DNA of 64,000 nucleotides from Chitinimonas arctica (GCF_007431345.1 NZ_CP041730.1:2046001-2110000); one strand, 5' to 3'. Positions 9,408 through 18,746 are shown, numbered from the stretch's first letter. Made by a program: numbers and translations. Notes: a model not told the origin generated them from the sequence alone.

Positions 9408-9449
9408 GACTTCCTCCAACGGACGCCTTGTTTGGTTTTTTTTCGGACT

Positions 9450-10550
9450 TCAAAGCCCGTCGGCCCAGCGGCAGAGTACGGTCGGCATTTCTTCCGGGGT
9501 CAGCACGAAACGCGCGGCCCCCAGCTTGACCGCCTCGCCGGGCATCCCGTTGACGACGGCGCTCTTACCCTCCTGCGCCACCGTGACGGCGCCGGCCATC
9601 TTCATCTGCAACAATTCCTGCGCGCCATCGCAACCCATGCCGGTCAGCAACACCCCGATGGCCCGGCTGCCGTAGGCCCGCGCCACCGAACTGAACAGAT
9701 GCGCCACCGACGGCCGCAGGCCCTGCCCGACCCCGTCGCTTACCAGGATGACCTCGGCATTGCCTCCCACATGCATTTGCAAGCCGTCGGGCGCGACATA
9801 GGCATGACCTGCCAGCATCGTCTCGCCTTGTCTGGCCACCCGCACGGAATAGCCGCTGGCCTGCGCCAGCCATTTGGCAAAGCCCAGGGCAAAGCCGGGG
9901 CTGATGTGTTGCACGATGGCGATGGGCGCGGGGAAATTCTTGGGCAGGGACGACAAAATGGCTTGCAAGGCCAGCGGACCGCCGGTCGAGGCCCCGATCG
10001 CCACCAAGCGGCCATTGCCCTGATGAGGGTTGATCATCACCGGCGCGCCATTGACCGGCGCAGCCGCCAGGGGGGCCCGGCTCCAGCGCCGGATGACCTG
10101 GACCTCGGCCATCAGCTTGATGGTATCGGTCAGCGACTTCGCCAGCGCGGCAAAGTCCGACGAAGCAGGACCGGGGGGCCGGGCCAACACCGTCAGCGCC
10201 CCCGCTTCGAGGGCGCGGAACGTGGCGGCCACATGTTGCGGCTGGGCCGTGTCGGTCACCATGATGATGCGGGTCGGGCAGGCTTCCATGATGCAGCGGG
10301 TAGCGGTAAAGCCATCCATGCGCGGCATATGGATATCCATGGTGATCACGTCCGGCTGCAGCCGCACGGCGGCGGCCAGGGCGGCATCGCCGTCGGCGGC
10401 CAAGCCCACCACCTCCAGATCGGGATCGCTATTGAGGATATACACCAGCAGCTCACGCACGACGATGGAGTCATCCACCACCAGAATGCGGATCGGACTA
10501 GGCCGGCTGCCGGCAGGCAGGCCTTGGGTGCGTGGCTCGGTCGTGGTCAT
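9450..10550 (-). CDS. cheB: Chemotaxis response regulator methylesterase CheB (WspF-like)
   Basis: CheB removes methyl groups from receptor glutamates (and deamidates glutamines) after phosphorylation by CheA, giving adaptation. The 366-residue product has a receiver (about 20-140, Asp72 in TMDIHMPRMDGF) and a methylesterase domain with the catalytic triad visible as Ser in GASTGGPLALQ, His in IVQHISP and Asp in LTGMGCDGAQEL. It lies between the cheA-like gene and the REC-GAF kinase. A weak AAGGTGG precedes the ATG. Confidence 0.93.
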   Translation of the reverse strand: MTTTEPRTQGLPAGSRPSPIRILVVDDSIVVRELLVYILNSDPDLEVVGLAADGDAALAAAVRLQPDVITMDIHMPRMDGFTATRCIMEACPTRIIMVTDTAQPQHVAATFRALEAGALTVLARPPGPASSDFAALAKSLTDTIKLMAEVQVIRRWSRAPLAAAPVNGAPVMINPHQGNGRLVAIGASTGGPLALQAILSSLPKNFPAPIAIVQHISPGFALGFAKWLAQASGYSVRVARQGETMLAGHAYVAPDGLQMHVGGNAEVILVSDGVGQGLRPSVAHLFSSVARAYGSRAIGVLLTGMGCDGAQELLQMKMAGAVTVAQEGKSAVVNGMPGEAVKLGAARFVLTPEEMPTVLCRWADGL

Positions 10551-10590
10551 CGACCACCTTGCCGCTGTGCGCGGGCCTTTTGAACGACGG

Positions 10591-12819
10591 TCATATCAAT
10601 CTCCGAATCGCATCGAGCAGATTGCTCTGATCAAAGCCGCCTTTCACAATATAGGCATTGGCGCCGACATCGATACCGCGCTCGCGGTCCTCGCGCGAAT
10701 CCAGCGCGGTCACCAGGATCACCGGCAGCTCGCGCAGCTTGGGTTCCTGGCGGATGCGGCTGATCAGGTCGAAGCCATCCATGCGCGGCATCTCCACATC
10801 CGACACCAGCAAATCGAATGCCGAGGTGCGCAGGAGGGTCAGCGCATCGATCCCGTCCACGGCGGTGGTGGTGGCATAGCCGGCCGATTCGAGGATGTTT
10901 TTCAGCAAGGAGCGCGAAGTGATCGAATCCTCCGCCACCAGCACCGATTTGCGTTCGGCCCGGACCGTCGCGGTCGGTGCGGCCGTGACGGGCACGTAGC
11001 GGACAGCCGACTTGAGCAGGTCGCCCACGTTGAGAATGGGCACGACCCTGCCGGCCCCCAGCACGGTGGCGCCGGCCACGTTGCGGACCCGCTGCAGCTG
11101 CGGCCCCAGGCCTTTGACCAAGACCTCGCGGTCATCGACGATCTCATCGACGATAAAGGCGATGCGCCTTTGCCCCGCCCCCAGCACCACCGCCTGCAGA
11201 TAGGGCGAGACGGCCGACGTGCTTTCCTTGCGCGGCATCTCCAGGATATCCACCAGCCAGACCACCCCCAGCACGCTACCTTCCAGCGTGATGGTCTCGC
11301 GGTTCTCCACGGTCAGGATGGATTGCCTATCCACCCGCACGGCCCGTTCCACACTGGTGGACGGCAGCACGAATTGCTGCTCGCCCGCGCGCACCAACAT
11401 GCCCCGAAAGGTCGCCAGCGTGGTGGGCAGCAAGATGCGAAAGCAACTCCCGCCCTCCTCGCCCGCCTCCACCCGCACGCTGCCGCCCAGCTTTTCGACC
11501 TTTTCGCGCACGATGGCCAGGCCCAGGCCACGGCCGGAGATATCGGTCAGGATGGGACTGGTGGAGAGGCCGGACTCGAATACCAGATTGAGCAGCATGC
11601 TTTCGGTGCCCGCATCGTCCGGCCCCAGCAAGCCCATGCGGCGAGCCGACTGGCGAACGCTATCGAGCCGGATACCGGCGCCGTCGTCACGGATGGTCAG
11701 CTCGATCTGATTACCGTCGCGGGGACTGGCGGCCACCTCGATGCTGCCACGCTCCGGCTTACCCTGCTGCTGGCGCAGCCGTGGCGCTTCGATACCGTGA
11801 TCGACCGCATTGCGCAGCAGGTGGATCAGCGGGTCCTTCAACTGCTCCAGGATGCGCCGGTCTATCTCCAGCGAACCGCCGGTCAGCGTCAGCTCCACCT
11901 CCTTGCCGCTATCCTTGGCCTGATCGCGTACCAGCTTGGGCAGCAGCGCCAACAGCGACGAAAGGGGCAGCATCGAGGCCTGCTTCATATCGTCCAGCAG
12001 CCCATCGACCATGCCCGTCAGCGCGCGCCGCTCCTGTTCGCGGCTATTGCGCAGGCGTAGTACCCGCTCTTCCAGCAGGCGCAAGCGCAACTCGTCGCCA
12101 TCCACCACATCCAGCAAACGGTGCAACTGCGCCAGCCGCGTCTCATCCAGGCCATCCTGCCGGCGGCCCCAGGCGCGGCGCAGGGCGCGCAGCTCGCGCA
12201 CCGTCTTGTTGCGCTCTTTTTTCCAGTCGCTCAACTCGCGGTTCAGCTCAGCCAGTTCTTCCAGCAGATGGGCGGCGCTGAATTTCAGCGACAGCAACTC
12301 CTCGGCCTGGTTCAGCAGGGTATTGAGCTTGCTGGTCGAGACACGGACCGTCTCGTCCGCGGGTGCGGCGGTCGCCGCCGGGTTGGGTGGACCCACGGAC
12401 GTTGCCGGCTTGGCGAGCGGTGGTTCGGGCAGCGGCGCCGACACGGTGCCCGGCGTGGCGGCCGCGCTTGACGCGGGCACCAGCACGGGATGCAGTATGC
12501 TTTCCAGTACCGTCAGATCCTGATAGCAAGCCTCGAACACCTCCGGCGACAGTTCGGCCTGGCCATGCTTCAGTTCGGCCAGGCGCGTTTCCATCCGGCT
12601 GCAAAGCCGCTCCAGATCATGGCGGCTGACCGAGCGTGCCGCCCCCTTGAGGCTGTGCGCCTCGCGGAACAACTCCTCCACCAAGGCCTGGCGCCGGCCG
12701 CTATCGCTGTCCCGTTCCAACTCCAGCAACGCCGCCACCATGGCTTGCAGATGCTCGTCCGCCTCGACCAGAAAGGTCGCCATCAATCGTTCCAGAAAAC
12801 GCGCTTCGTTTTCGGCCAT
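10591..12819 (-). CDS. Hybrid chemosensory kinase CheA-REC (WspE-like)
   Basis: The 742-residue kinase has, in order, an Hpt domain (His55 in FREAHSLKGAARS), a linker, a dimerisation segment, the CheA ATPase (HLLRNAVDHGIE; DDGAGI; GRGLGLAIV), a CheW-like domain (about 475-600) and a C-terminal receiver (LLVSDVEMPRMDGFDL). A fused receiver is typical of the Wsp/alternative-cellular-function class rather than flagellar CheA. No separate P2 domain is apparent. GGGAGGGCG precedes the ATG. It is inferred to phosphorylate CheB and the REC-GAF kinase encoded next to it. Confidence 0.93.
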   Translation of the reverse strand: MAENEARFLERLMATFLVEADEHLQAMVAALLELERDSDSGRRQALVEELFREAHSLKGAARSVSRHDLERLCSRMETRLAELKHGQAELSPEVFEACYQDLTVLESILHPVLVPASSAAATPGTVSAPLPEPPLAKPATSVGPPNPAATAAPADETVRVSTSKLNTLLNQAEELLSLKFSAAHLLEELAELNRELSDWKKERNKTVRELRALRRAWGRRQDGLDETRLAQLHRLLDVVDGDELRLRLLEERVLRLRNSREQERRALTGMVDGLLDDMKQASMLPLSSLLALLPKLVRDQAKDSGKEVELTLTGGSLEIDRRILEQLKDPLIHLLRNAVDHGIEAPRLRQQQGKPERGSIEVAASPRDGNQIELTIRDDGAGIRLDSVRQSARRMGLLGPDDAGTESMLLNLVFESGLSTSPILTDISGRGLGLAIVREKVEKLGGSVRVEAGEEGGSCFRILLPTTLATFRGMLVRAGEQQFVLPSTSVERAVRVDRQSILTVENRETITLEGSVLGVVWLVDILEMPRKESTSAVSPYLQAVVLGAGQRRIAFIVDEIVDDREVLVKGLGPQLQRVRNVAGATVLGAGRVVPILNVGDLLKSAVRYVPVTAAPTATVRAERKSVLVAEDSITSRSLLKNILESAGYATTTAVDGIDALTLLRTSAFDLLVSDVEMPRMDGFDLISRIRQEPKLRELPVILVTALDSREDRERGIDVGANAYIVKGGFDQSNLLDAIRRLI

Positions 12820-12886
12820 TCGCCCTCCCGGTCATCGCCGTTTTTTTATCCGCGTGTTCAGTGACACGTAGCTTTTTCAACGCTCC

Positions 12887-14614
12887 CTAGACGCGGAACC
12901 GCGCCAGCATCTCCTGTAGTTTCTGGCCCAATTCATGCAGATTCTGCGCGGCGGTCTCGGCCTGCTTGGAACTGGCCATATTCTGGGTGCTGGCGATACG
13001 GATGTTTTCCATCGCCGAGGCCAACTGGTCCATCCCCGCCAGCTGCTGCTGCGACGAAACGGCGATCTGGGTGGAAGCCTGGGCGCTTTCCACGATGCTC
13101 TCGCTGAGCGAGCGGATGGCCTCGCTGGCCTCGTTCGATTGTTTCACGCCCGATTCCACCGCCTTCCCGCCTTGCTCGGTTGCCAACACCGCGCTGGTGG
13201 TCGCGCGCTGGATCTCGCCCAGGATGCCGCGCACCTGCACGGTGGCCTGTTTGGATTGCTCGGCCAGGCTCTTCACCTCCTGCGCCACCACGGCAAAGCC
13301 CTTGCCGTGCTCGCCGGCCTTGGCCGCCTCGATGGAGGCATTGACGGCCAGCAGATTGGATTGCTCGGCCAGATCATTGACGGTGGCGATGATCTCGCCG
13401 ATGGCCTGGGTCTGTTCCGACAGGCGCACGATGCTTTCCGCGATCAGCGCCATCTGGTCGTGGATGCGCTGCATGCCCTCGATGGCATCCTCCACCGCCC
13501 GCTTGCCGCTCTGCGACACCTGGGCGGCCTTCTGCGCCGTCTCCGACATGTACTTGGCCTTCTGGCTGGATACCAGCGCGGTCTGCTTGACCTCCTCCAC
13601 CGTGGTGGTGGTCTCGCTCACCGATACCGCGGTCTCCTCGGTGCCGGTGGCGATCTGGGTGGCACCGGTGAGAATCTCGCTAGCCGAGGTGGTAAGGATC
13701 GCGATGCCGCCACGGATTTCCAGGTTGATCTGGCGCAGATCCCGCAACATCTCGGCAAAGGCATTGCCCAGCACATCCCGCTCGGACTGCGGCGTGACTT
13801 CGACGGTCAGGTCGCCCACCGCGATCTGGCGGGCTACCCCGGCCATGTCGCGCAGCGATTGCAGCATGCGGGCAAAGCTCGCCTGCAACACACCCACCTC
13901 GTCGCCACGGGCACTGACGGGCACGCTCACCGACAAATCGCCGCCCCCTATCCTGGTGGCGATGGCGCTGATCTCGCGCAGGGGCCGGGCGATATGGCTG
14001 GTCAGGAACAAGGCGCCGCCGATCGCCAACCCACCGGAAGCCAGCAGGCCCAACAGCAGGCTCAACATCGCGGTCTGCACACTGCGTGCCGCCTCGGTGT
14101 CGCGCATCTCCTGCAGCTGGTTCTCCGTTGCGGTCATCTCCATCACCAGGGCACGGATCTCATCGGTGAGCCGCTTGCCCTTATCGGTGCGGATCAGTTC
14201 TCGCGTTGCGTCAAAGCCCTTGGCACGTCGAAGATCGATGGTCTCCTGCAGGATGATCTGCTTGTCGTGCACCAGGGGCCCCAGCCTGTCTACCCGCTGT
14301 TGCTGGATCGGATTGTCCGCGGTCAGGCTCTTGAGCTTCTGCACCGCCGGCTTCAGCTGCTGGATCGATTGCAGATAGGGTGCCAGATAGTTGTCGTCGC
14401 CGGTAATGACAAAACCCCGCTGGGATGACTCGGCCTCCAGCAGGGTCGATAGCAGGCTGACCAAGTGCGACTGCACCTCGCGGGTGTGGGTCACCCATTG
14501 GGCCGTGTCTACCATCGTGCGGGTGTTCTGGTAAGTGATGGCGCTGACCGTGACGATGATCAACAGGATGCCGATAAAGCTCGCCCACAGTTTCGAGCCG
14601 ATGGAAAGTTTCAT
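12887..14614 (-). CDS. Methyl-accepting chemotaxis protein with CHASE3 sensor
   Basis: The 575-residue receptor has membrane segments at about 8-30 and 185-210. The periplasmic part has CHASE3-type character (LLEAESSQRGFVITGDDNYL). It continues with a HAMP region, an additional HAMP-like stretch, and a signalling domain whose hairpin tip reads NLLAVNASIEAAKAGEHGKG. The Ser/Gly-rich signalling part carries Glu pairs for methylation. An excellent GGAGGAGAAGG precedes the ATG. In the operon it lies after the CheW-CheR-CheW genes, unlike wspA, which is first in the classical Wsp order. The ligand cannot be inferred. Confidence 0.93.
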   Translation of the reverse strand: MKLSIGSKLWASFIGILLIIVTVSAITYQNTRTMVDTAQWVTHTREVQSHLVSLLSTLLEAESSQRGFVITGDDNYLAPYLQSIQQLKPAVQKLKSLTADNPIQQQRVDRLGPLVHDKQIILQETIDLRRAKGFDATRELIRTDKGKRLTDEIRALVMEMTATENQLQEMRDTEAARSVQTAMLSLLLGLLASGGLAIGGALFLTSHIARPLREISAIATRIGGGDLSVSVPVSARGDEVGVLQASFARMLQSLRDMAGVARQIAVGDLTVEVTPQSERDVLGNAFAEMLRDLRQINLEIRGGIAILTTSASEILTGATQIATGTEETAVSVSETTTTVEEVKQTALVSSQKAKYMSETAQKAAQVSQSGKRAVEDAIEGMQRIHDQMALIAESIVRLSEQTQAIGEIIATVNDLAEQSNLLAVNASIEAAKAGEHGKGFAVVAQEVKSLAEQSKQATVQVRGILGEIQRATTSAVLATEQGGKAVESGVKQSNEASEAIRSLSESIVESAQASTQIAVSSQQQLAGMDQLASAMENIRIASTQNMASSKQAETAAQNLHELGQKLQEMLARFRV

Positions 14615-14722
14615 CCCTTCTCCTCCTGAATCCTTGTGCTTTTAGTTGCCCACGCGTCATGCCAGGGCCAGCACCATTTGTAGTAGGTAAATCCGCTCAC
14701 CGAGCAAAAAGCCGCAACGGGG

Positions 14723-15343
14723 CTAGGACGGCACTTCCTCATCCACCAGCAGGGCCGGGTCGTGAATCAGTTTCAATGCATCCAGCACCACCAGGCGATC
14801 CGGCGCCACCCCTCGCAGGTATTCCGCCCGCACGCCATTGAGCGTGGGCAGGGACGGCTGCAGATCGGCCAAGGCCACGCTGCGCACGCCGATGATCTGA
14901 TCGGCGAGCAGTCCGAAGCGCATGGCGCCGTCTTCCAGCAGAATGACCTTGTTCATATCGGGCAGGCCTTGCAGCGGCAGGCCGAAGAAGCGCTTGAGGT
15001 CGATGACCGACACGATCTGGCCACGTAGATTGATGATGCCCAGCACGAATGGCGGCACGCAGGGCAGCAGACCCAACTCGCGCAATGGATATACCTCGCG
15101 GACCAGGCGGGTCTCCAAGCCGTAGTGCTCGTGCGCCAGGCGGAACTCCACCAGCTCCATTTGCTCGCCCTCCACCCCCTCGGCGGCCGGCACTTGCGCC
15201 AAGGCACGGGCGCGTGCCTGCAGCACCGCATCGCGCACCGCCTCGTCAGGCTCGAATTCGCGTTGCAGCGCCTGTTCGGCCCGCGCCATCTGCGCGTGCA
15301 CACTGGTCCAATCTATGCCGGTCTTGGGCTTGTCCGGGTTCAT
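14723..15343 (-). CDS. CheW-type adaptor with N-terminal extension
   Basis: CheW proteins link receptors to CheA. Residues about 60-200 form a CheW domain (GLETRLVREVYPL; ILGIINLRGQIVSVIDLKRF, read here as FVLGIINLRGQIVSVIDL). An acidic, helical N-terminal extension of some 60 residues precedes it, as in WspB/WspD-like adaptors. Its ATG overlaps the cheR stop (ATGA), so the two are translationally coupled. A 108-base gap separates it from the receptor gene. Confidence 0.88.
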   Translation of the reverse strand: MNPDKPKTGIDWTSVHAQMARAEQALQREFEPDEAVRDAVLQARARALAQVPAAEGVEGEQMELVEFRLAHEHYGLETRLVREVYPLRELGLLPCVPPFVLGIINLRGQIVSVIDLKRFFGLPLQGLPDMNKVILLEDGAMRFGLLADQIIGVRSVALADLQPSLPTLNGVRAEYLRGVAPDRLVVLDALKLIHDPALLVDEEVPS

Positions 15344-16797
15344 GCCGTCCTCCGCGTCTTGATCATGTGTGCCAGCTCGCCTGCGCTCAGCCCATCCGAC
15401 TCCGGCAGCGCCTCATTCGGTGCGTGGGCCGCCAGCAGTTCCAGCGCGTGCCGGTAATGCCGGTCGGCGTCCGGCCGGCCCAAGCTCGCGCTCAGATTGC
15501 CCAGTGCCATATGCGCCAGGATAAAGCCCGGCTCCAGGTAAAGCGTCCGCTTCAAGGCCTGGATCGCCTCATCGACGCGCCCCTGCTCTTCGTGGATCAG
15601 GGCGCGCAGATATTGGCCGGCAGGATTGATGCGATCCGCCGCGATCGCCCGGTCGCAGCACTGCCCCGCCTCATCCAGCCGCCCCTGTCCCGCCAGCAGC
15701 CGCGCCAGCAACAGCAGGGCAGCCGCATCGTCCGGCAGGCCGGCCAGCAAGACTTCGGCCTCGGCATGGTCGCCGCGCTGCCGGGCCGCCAAGGCCCGCT
15801 CGTACGGTGTCGCGACCGGTTCGGGTGGGGGCGCCGGGGGCAACTCCACCACGGGTTTGGGCGGGGACGCCGGCGGAATGGGCAAGGGGGCCGCAAACAC
15901 GGTTTCGGGCAGTTGTTCTTCCGCCGACCAGCGCGGCAGCGCCGCTACGGGACGTTCTTCATTGCAATAGAACAAACAGCCCGGAAAGCTCACCGGCGCG
16001 AACGCCTTGAATAAGCCCTGGTCCGCTTCGGCCGACCCGACCACCAGCCAGCCGCCCTGGCGCAGGCTACGGCGCAGCAACTGCACGGCGCGGTGCGCGT
16101 GCCGCCGTTCGAAATACATCAGGGCATTGCGGCACAGGATCAGATCCATAGCCGCCGTCTCGCGTTCCGGCCCCGCTTCCGCCATCAGATTGTGCTGGGC
16201 GAAGCGCACCATGCGACGAATATGGGGCAGCACCGCAAAGCGCCCCGGTCCGGCCGGCTCGAAGTAGCTACCAAGCAGCCAGGGCGGCGCATTGCGGAAC
16301 GACCACTGCGAATAGCGGGCCGCTTCGGCGCGCTGCAACGCGAGCGGGTTGATATCGGTCCCCAGCAGGTGAATGCGCCAGTTTTCCAGATCGGGCAGTA
16401 GCCGATGCAGCAGGATGGCCAAGGAATACGCTTCCTCGCCGCTGCAACAGGCCGCGCTCCAAATCCGCAGCGTGCGATTGCCGGCCAGTCGGCGGGCCTG
16501 GATCAGCGCGGGCAGGACCTCGGTTTCCAAAGCGAAGAACACCGCCGGCTCGCGGTAGAAATAGGTTTCCCCCACGGTCAGCTTGGCCGCCAGCGCATCG
16601 ATCTGGCGGCGGCCCAAGGGCGCCTGCAGCAGCGCCCGCATGCAGCTTTCCGCATCGGGGTACCCCAGCTCGCGCGCCACCTCCGCCATGGCGCGCCGGA
16701 CCACCTCGCTGCGATTGTGCGGAAAGGACCAGCCCAGCGACGTTGCAAGGAAGTCGAGAAAGCGCGGCAGGGCGGTATCGCGGGCGAGTTGTTCCAT
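15340..16797 (-). CDS. CheR methyltransferase with C-terminal TPR repeats (WspC-like)
   Basis: CheR methylates receptor glutamates using S-adenosylmethionine. The product has an N-terminal helical part, the SAM-binding Rossmann core (RIWSAACCSGEEAYSLAILL; LLGTDINPLALQRAE; DLILCRNALMYF), a Pro-rich linker (about 305-335) and C-terminal tetratricopeptide-like repeats (YERALAARQRGDHAEAEVLL and following). CheR fused to TPRs is typical of Wsp-class systems. The start is uncertain: ATG 16797 is used, but TTG 16818 is also open; neither has a convincing ribosome-binding site. Confidence 0.9.
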   Translation of the reverse strand: MEQLARDTALPRFLDFLATSLGWSFPHNRSEVVRRAMAEVARELGYPDAESCMRALLQAPLGRRQIDALAAKLTVGETYFYREPAVFFALETEVLPALIQARRLAGNRTLRIWSAACCSGEEAYSLAILLHRLLPDLENWRIHLLGTDINPLALQRAEAARYSQWSFRNAPPWLLGSYFEPAGPGRFAVLPHIRRMVRFAQHNLMAEAGPERETAAMDLILCRNALMYFERRHAHRAVQLLRRSLRQGGWLVVGSAEADQGLFKAFAPVSFPGCLFYCNEERPVAALPRWSAEEQLPETVFAAPLPIPPASPPKPVVELPPAPPPEPVATPYERALAARQRGDHAEAEVLLAGLPDDAAALLLLARLLAGQGRLDEAGQCCDRAIAADRINPAGQYLRALIHEEQGRVDEAIQALKRTLYLEPGFILAHMALGNLSASLGRPDADRHYRHALELLAAHAPNEALPESDGLSAGELAHMIKTRRTA

Positions 16798-16860
16798 TGC
16801 GGGCAAGGGCAAATCCAAGGTTGCGCGATTCGGCTCGACTGCGGCAAGCCTCCCAAAAAT

Positions 16861-17325
16861 CTAAGCGGCAGGCAGCTGGGCCAGCGCCGAACCCAATTGC
16901 CGCGCCTCTTCAAGCGATAGAAAACCCGCCAGGTCGTGCACCAGCAACAAGCCGTCATCCAGGCTCACCACGCCCTGCACATGGGCCAATCCTTCCAGCA
17001 CGCTATCCGCCGCGACGATCCGCTCGACCGGGTAGGCCGCCACCGCCTCGATTTCGTCCACACACAATCCCACCGGCCGGTCCGTCCGCGCGATCACGAT
17101 CTGGTCGCTCAGGCGCAGCGTGCGGCCGGGCAGACCGAAGCGTTGCCGTATATCGAAGATCGGCACCACCTTGCCATGCAGCTGTATCACCCCGCACACG
17201 CCCTCCGGCGCGGCCGGCAGCGGCGTAATCGCCACCGCCCGGATAACGCGCTCGACCACCGCCAGATCCAGGGCAATACGCCGTGCATCAAGACGGAATA
17301 CCAGCAACTGGCGGCTATCGCTCAT
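16861..17325 (-). CDS. CheW-type adaptor, first gene of the chemosensory operon
   Basis: This is a 154-residue single CheW domain: LLVFRLDARRIALDLAVVER, GVIQLHGKVVPIFDIRQRFG and a final VSLDDGLLLVHDLAGFLS. The ATG at 17325 is chosen because GGAAGG lies 4 bases upstream; the frame stays open further upstream, but that sequence is poorly protein-like. It is the promoter-proximal gene of the seven-gene minus-strand operon. About 170 bases upstream lies the element it shares with the lodA upstream region. Confidence 0.88.
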   Translation of the reverse strand: MSDSRQLLVFRLDARRIALDLAVVERVIRAVAITPLPAAPEGVCGVIQLHGKVVPIFDIRQRFGLPGRTLRLSDQIVIARTDRPVGLCVDEIEAVAAYPVERIVAADSVLEGLAHVQGVVSLDDGLLLVHDLAGFLSLEEARQLGSALAQLPAA

Positions 17326-17473
17326 GACGCCTTCCATGGCTACTTGATTGCCCTGCGTCCAAACGGGAGCATGCGGAAAAATCCCTACCACTTCGGTGAA
17401 CTGCGTGGACCCACTTCCGGCCGCCTGGGCGAACACGGCAGTGGCAAGACATCCTCCTGAAACCGCGGCGGTA

Positions 17474-17538
17474 CCGTCGTTGCGGCACTTGCTGTGGTGC
17501 ATCCGTTCTAGTTCAGCGGACAAATGCTTGCCAGTTTT
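17474..17538 (-). promoter_or_regulatory. Promoter-like element upstream of the chemosensory operon (copy A of a shared element)
   Basis: A stretch of about 65 bases matches one at 22219-22284. It includes a 17-base identical core (17495-17511) and a further identical AGCGGAC. Read on the minus strand it resembles a weak sigma-70 promoter: CTGGCA, 18-base spacer, TAGAAC. The minus orientation is inferred because in both places the downstream minus-strand operon is the only shared context. A strong ribosome-binding-site-like AGGAGG follows at about 17453. The rest of 17326-17695 contains no convincing gene. Confidence 0.5.
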
Positions 17539-17695
17539 CCCGCCGGGTGGAGTTTCATCGCGCCCGGCTGCATTTCGTCCTGCCCGACCGACAGCCGGTC
17601 CCTTTGCCATCGCGACGAGACAAGCAATCGACGAAGATGCATCCATACCAGCCGGGCAACACCGCCCAGCCCAACCATCACACCGGAGCCACACC

Positions 17696-17872
17696 ATGCA
17701 ACGCAATCAAATCAACGCCCTGTTCGAAACCACCCTGTTCCTCGGCGTGGCCGTTCTGTTCGCAGGTGGTTTGCTGGGCGCGCTGCAAGCACCTGCCCAC
17801 GCCGAACAACAGATGCTGGCCAAGCATGCCACCACGCAAGTGGCGCAGTGCGATGTAGCGCGCCGTGGTTGA
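17696..17872 (+). CDS. Small single-pass membrane or exported protein, unknown function
   Basis: This 58-residue open frame has GGAG 7 bases before its ATG. Residues about 10-32 form a hydrophobic segment (TLFLGVAVLFAGGLLGAL) ending APAHA, which resembles a signal-peptidase site, then a short polar tail. It overlaps the start of the tandem-GNAT gene by 8 bases, so the two are probably co-transcribed. I do not recognise a family. The good start signal and overlap favour a real gene. Confidence 0.5.
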   Translation: MQRNQINALFETTLFLGVAVLFAGGLLGALQAPAHAEQQMLAKHATTQVAQCDVARRG

Positions 17873-18746
17873 TCACTCACCGAATGACTCGCACTTGTGG
17901 TTCGGCCCCATCGATATGCCGGCGCTGGCGGTACTCCAGCCGCACTATCAAACCGTCCGCCCCGGTGTGCCGCCTTTATCTCAAGAACTGACCGATTTTG
18001 CCCGCGGCCATGGCCAACACGTGATGGTGGCTTGGCGGGCCGATGTGCCGGTTGCCTGTCTTGGCTGGGTAAGCGAGGAAGTGGCCCACAGCGGCCGGCT
18101 CTATGGCGCGCCTTTGTTGGCGACGGATGGCGAAGCGGCGGCCGGGCTGATCGTGCAGTTGCGGCAGATCGCCCAGCACTTGAATGCCCGCCAAATACGC
18201 ATCAGCGCCTGGGCCGGAGAACGGGACAAGGCTGTCGCCCTGGTCGCGGCGGGCTTTGAGCCGCTATTCGAATGGGTGAATTTCGCCATCGATACCGCCG
18301 GTGCGCAGTCGCCGGACCTTCGCGCCAATCGCTGGCAGCTCGTAGCGCAGGACCAGCTCGATTGGACCCAGCTGGCCGCGCTATACAACGCCACCTTCCG
18401 CCACGTACCCAACTCGCCGCCGCGCGATGCGCTGAATATCGCGGACGACTGGGCGCGGGCGGACGGCTTGGCCAGCTGCGTGTTTGCCGACGCCGACGGC
18501 CACTATCGGGGCTTTGCCTTGATCGAGGAAGGCCACGTCAATGCCGTGGGCGTGGACGATGCGCTGCGCGGCAGCGGCCTGGCTGAGCTGATCTACCAAT
18601 ATGCCAGGGCCAACTTGGCGCAACGCGGCATGGACCGCTTGAAGGCCTTGGTTTCCAGTGCCAATCCAGCTTCGATGCGATTTCACCAGAAGCTGGGTTT
18701 CATCGAGGATCTGCCGCGCGGAACGGTGTATGAATTGACGCTGTGA
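17865..18746 (+). CDS. Tandem GNAT-fold N-acetyltransferase
   Basis: The 293-residue protein has two GNAT-like halves. The second half carries the recognisable acetyl-CoA-site pattern GVDDALRGSGLAELIYQYAR and the C-terminal motif ANPASMRFHQKLGFIED. The first half is more divergent (VACLGWVSEEV; LNARQIRISAW). Substrate is unknown. The GTG start at 17865 overlaps the small upstream frame. The 3' end overlaps the end of the convergent lodB-like gene by 47 bases. Confidence 0.78.
   Translation: MVDHSPNDSHLWFGPIDMPALAVLQPHYQTVRPGVPPLSQELTDFARGHGQHVMVAWRADVPVACLGWVSEEVAHSGRLYGAPLLATDGEAAAGLIVQLRQIAQHLNARQIRISAWAGERDKAVALVAAGFEPLFEWVNFAIDTAGAQSPDLRANRWQLVAQDQLDWTQLAALYNATFRHVPNSPPRDALNIADDWARADGLASCVFADADGHYRGFALIEEGHVNAVGVDDALRGSGLAELIYQYARANLAQRGMDRLKALVSSANPASMRFHQKLGFIEDLPRGTVYELTL

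Noticed and set aside
12840..12886. Terminator between the receptor and CheA genes
   Set aside because: The stem is only five base pairs and the T-run lies on the wrong strand for the minus-strand operon.
17385..17447. 20-codon frame starting at TTG after AGGAGG upstream of the first CheW gene
   Set aside because: Composition (Pro/Arg/Ser) is not protein-like and TTG starts are weak evidence; kept only as a remark in the shared-element finding.
17474..17538. Sigma-54 promoter in the shared element
   Set aside because: TGGCA is present but the invariant GC of the -12 box is not at the required 10-base distance from the -24 GG.
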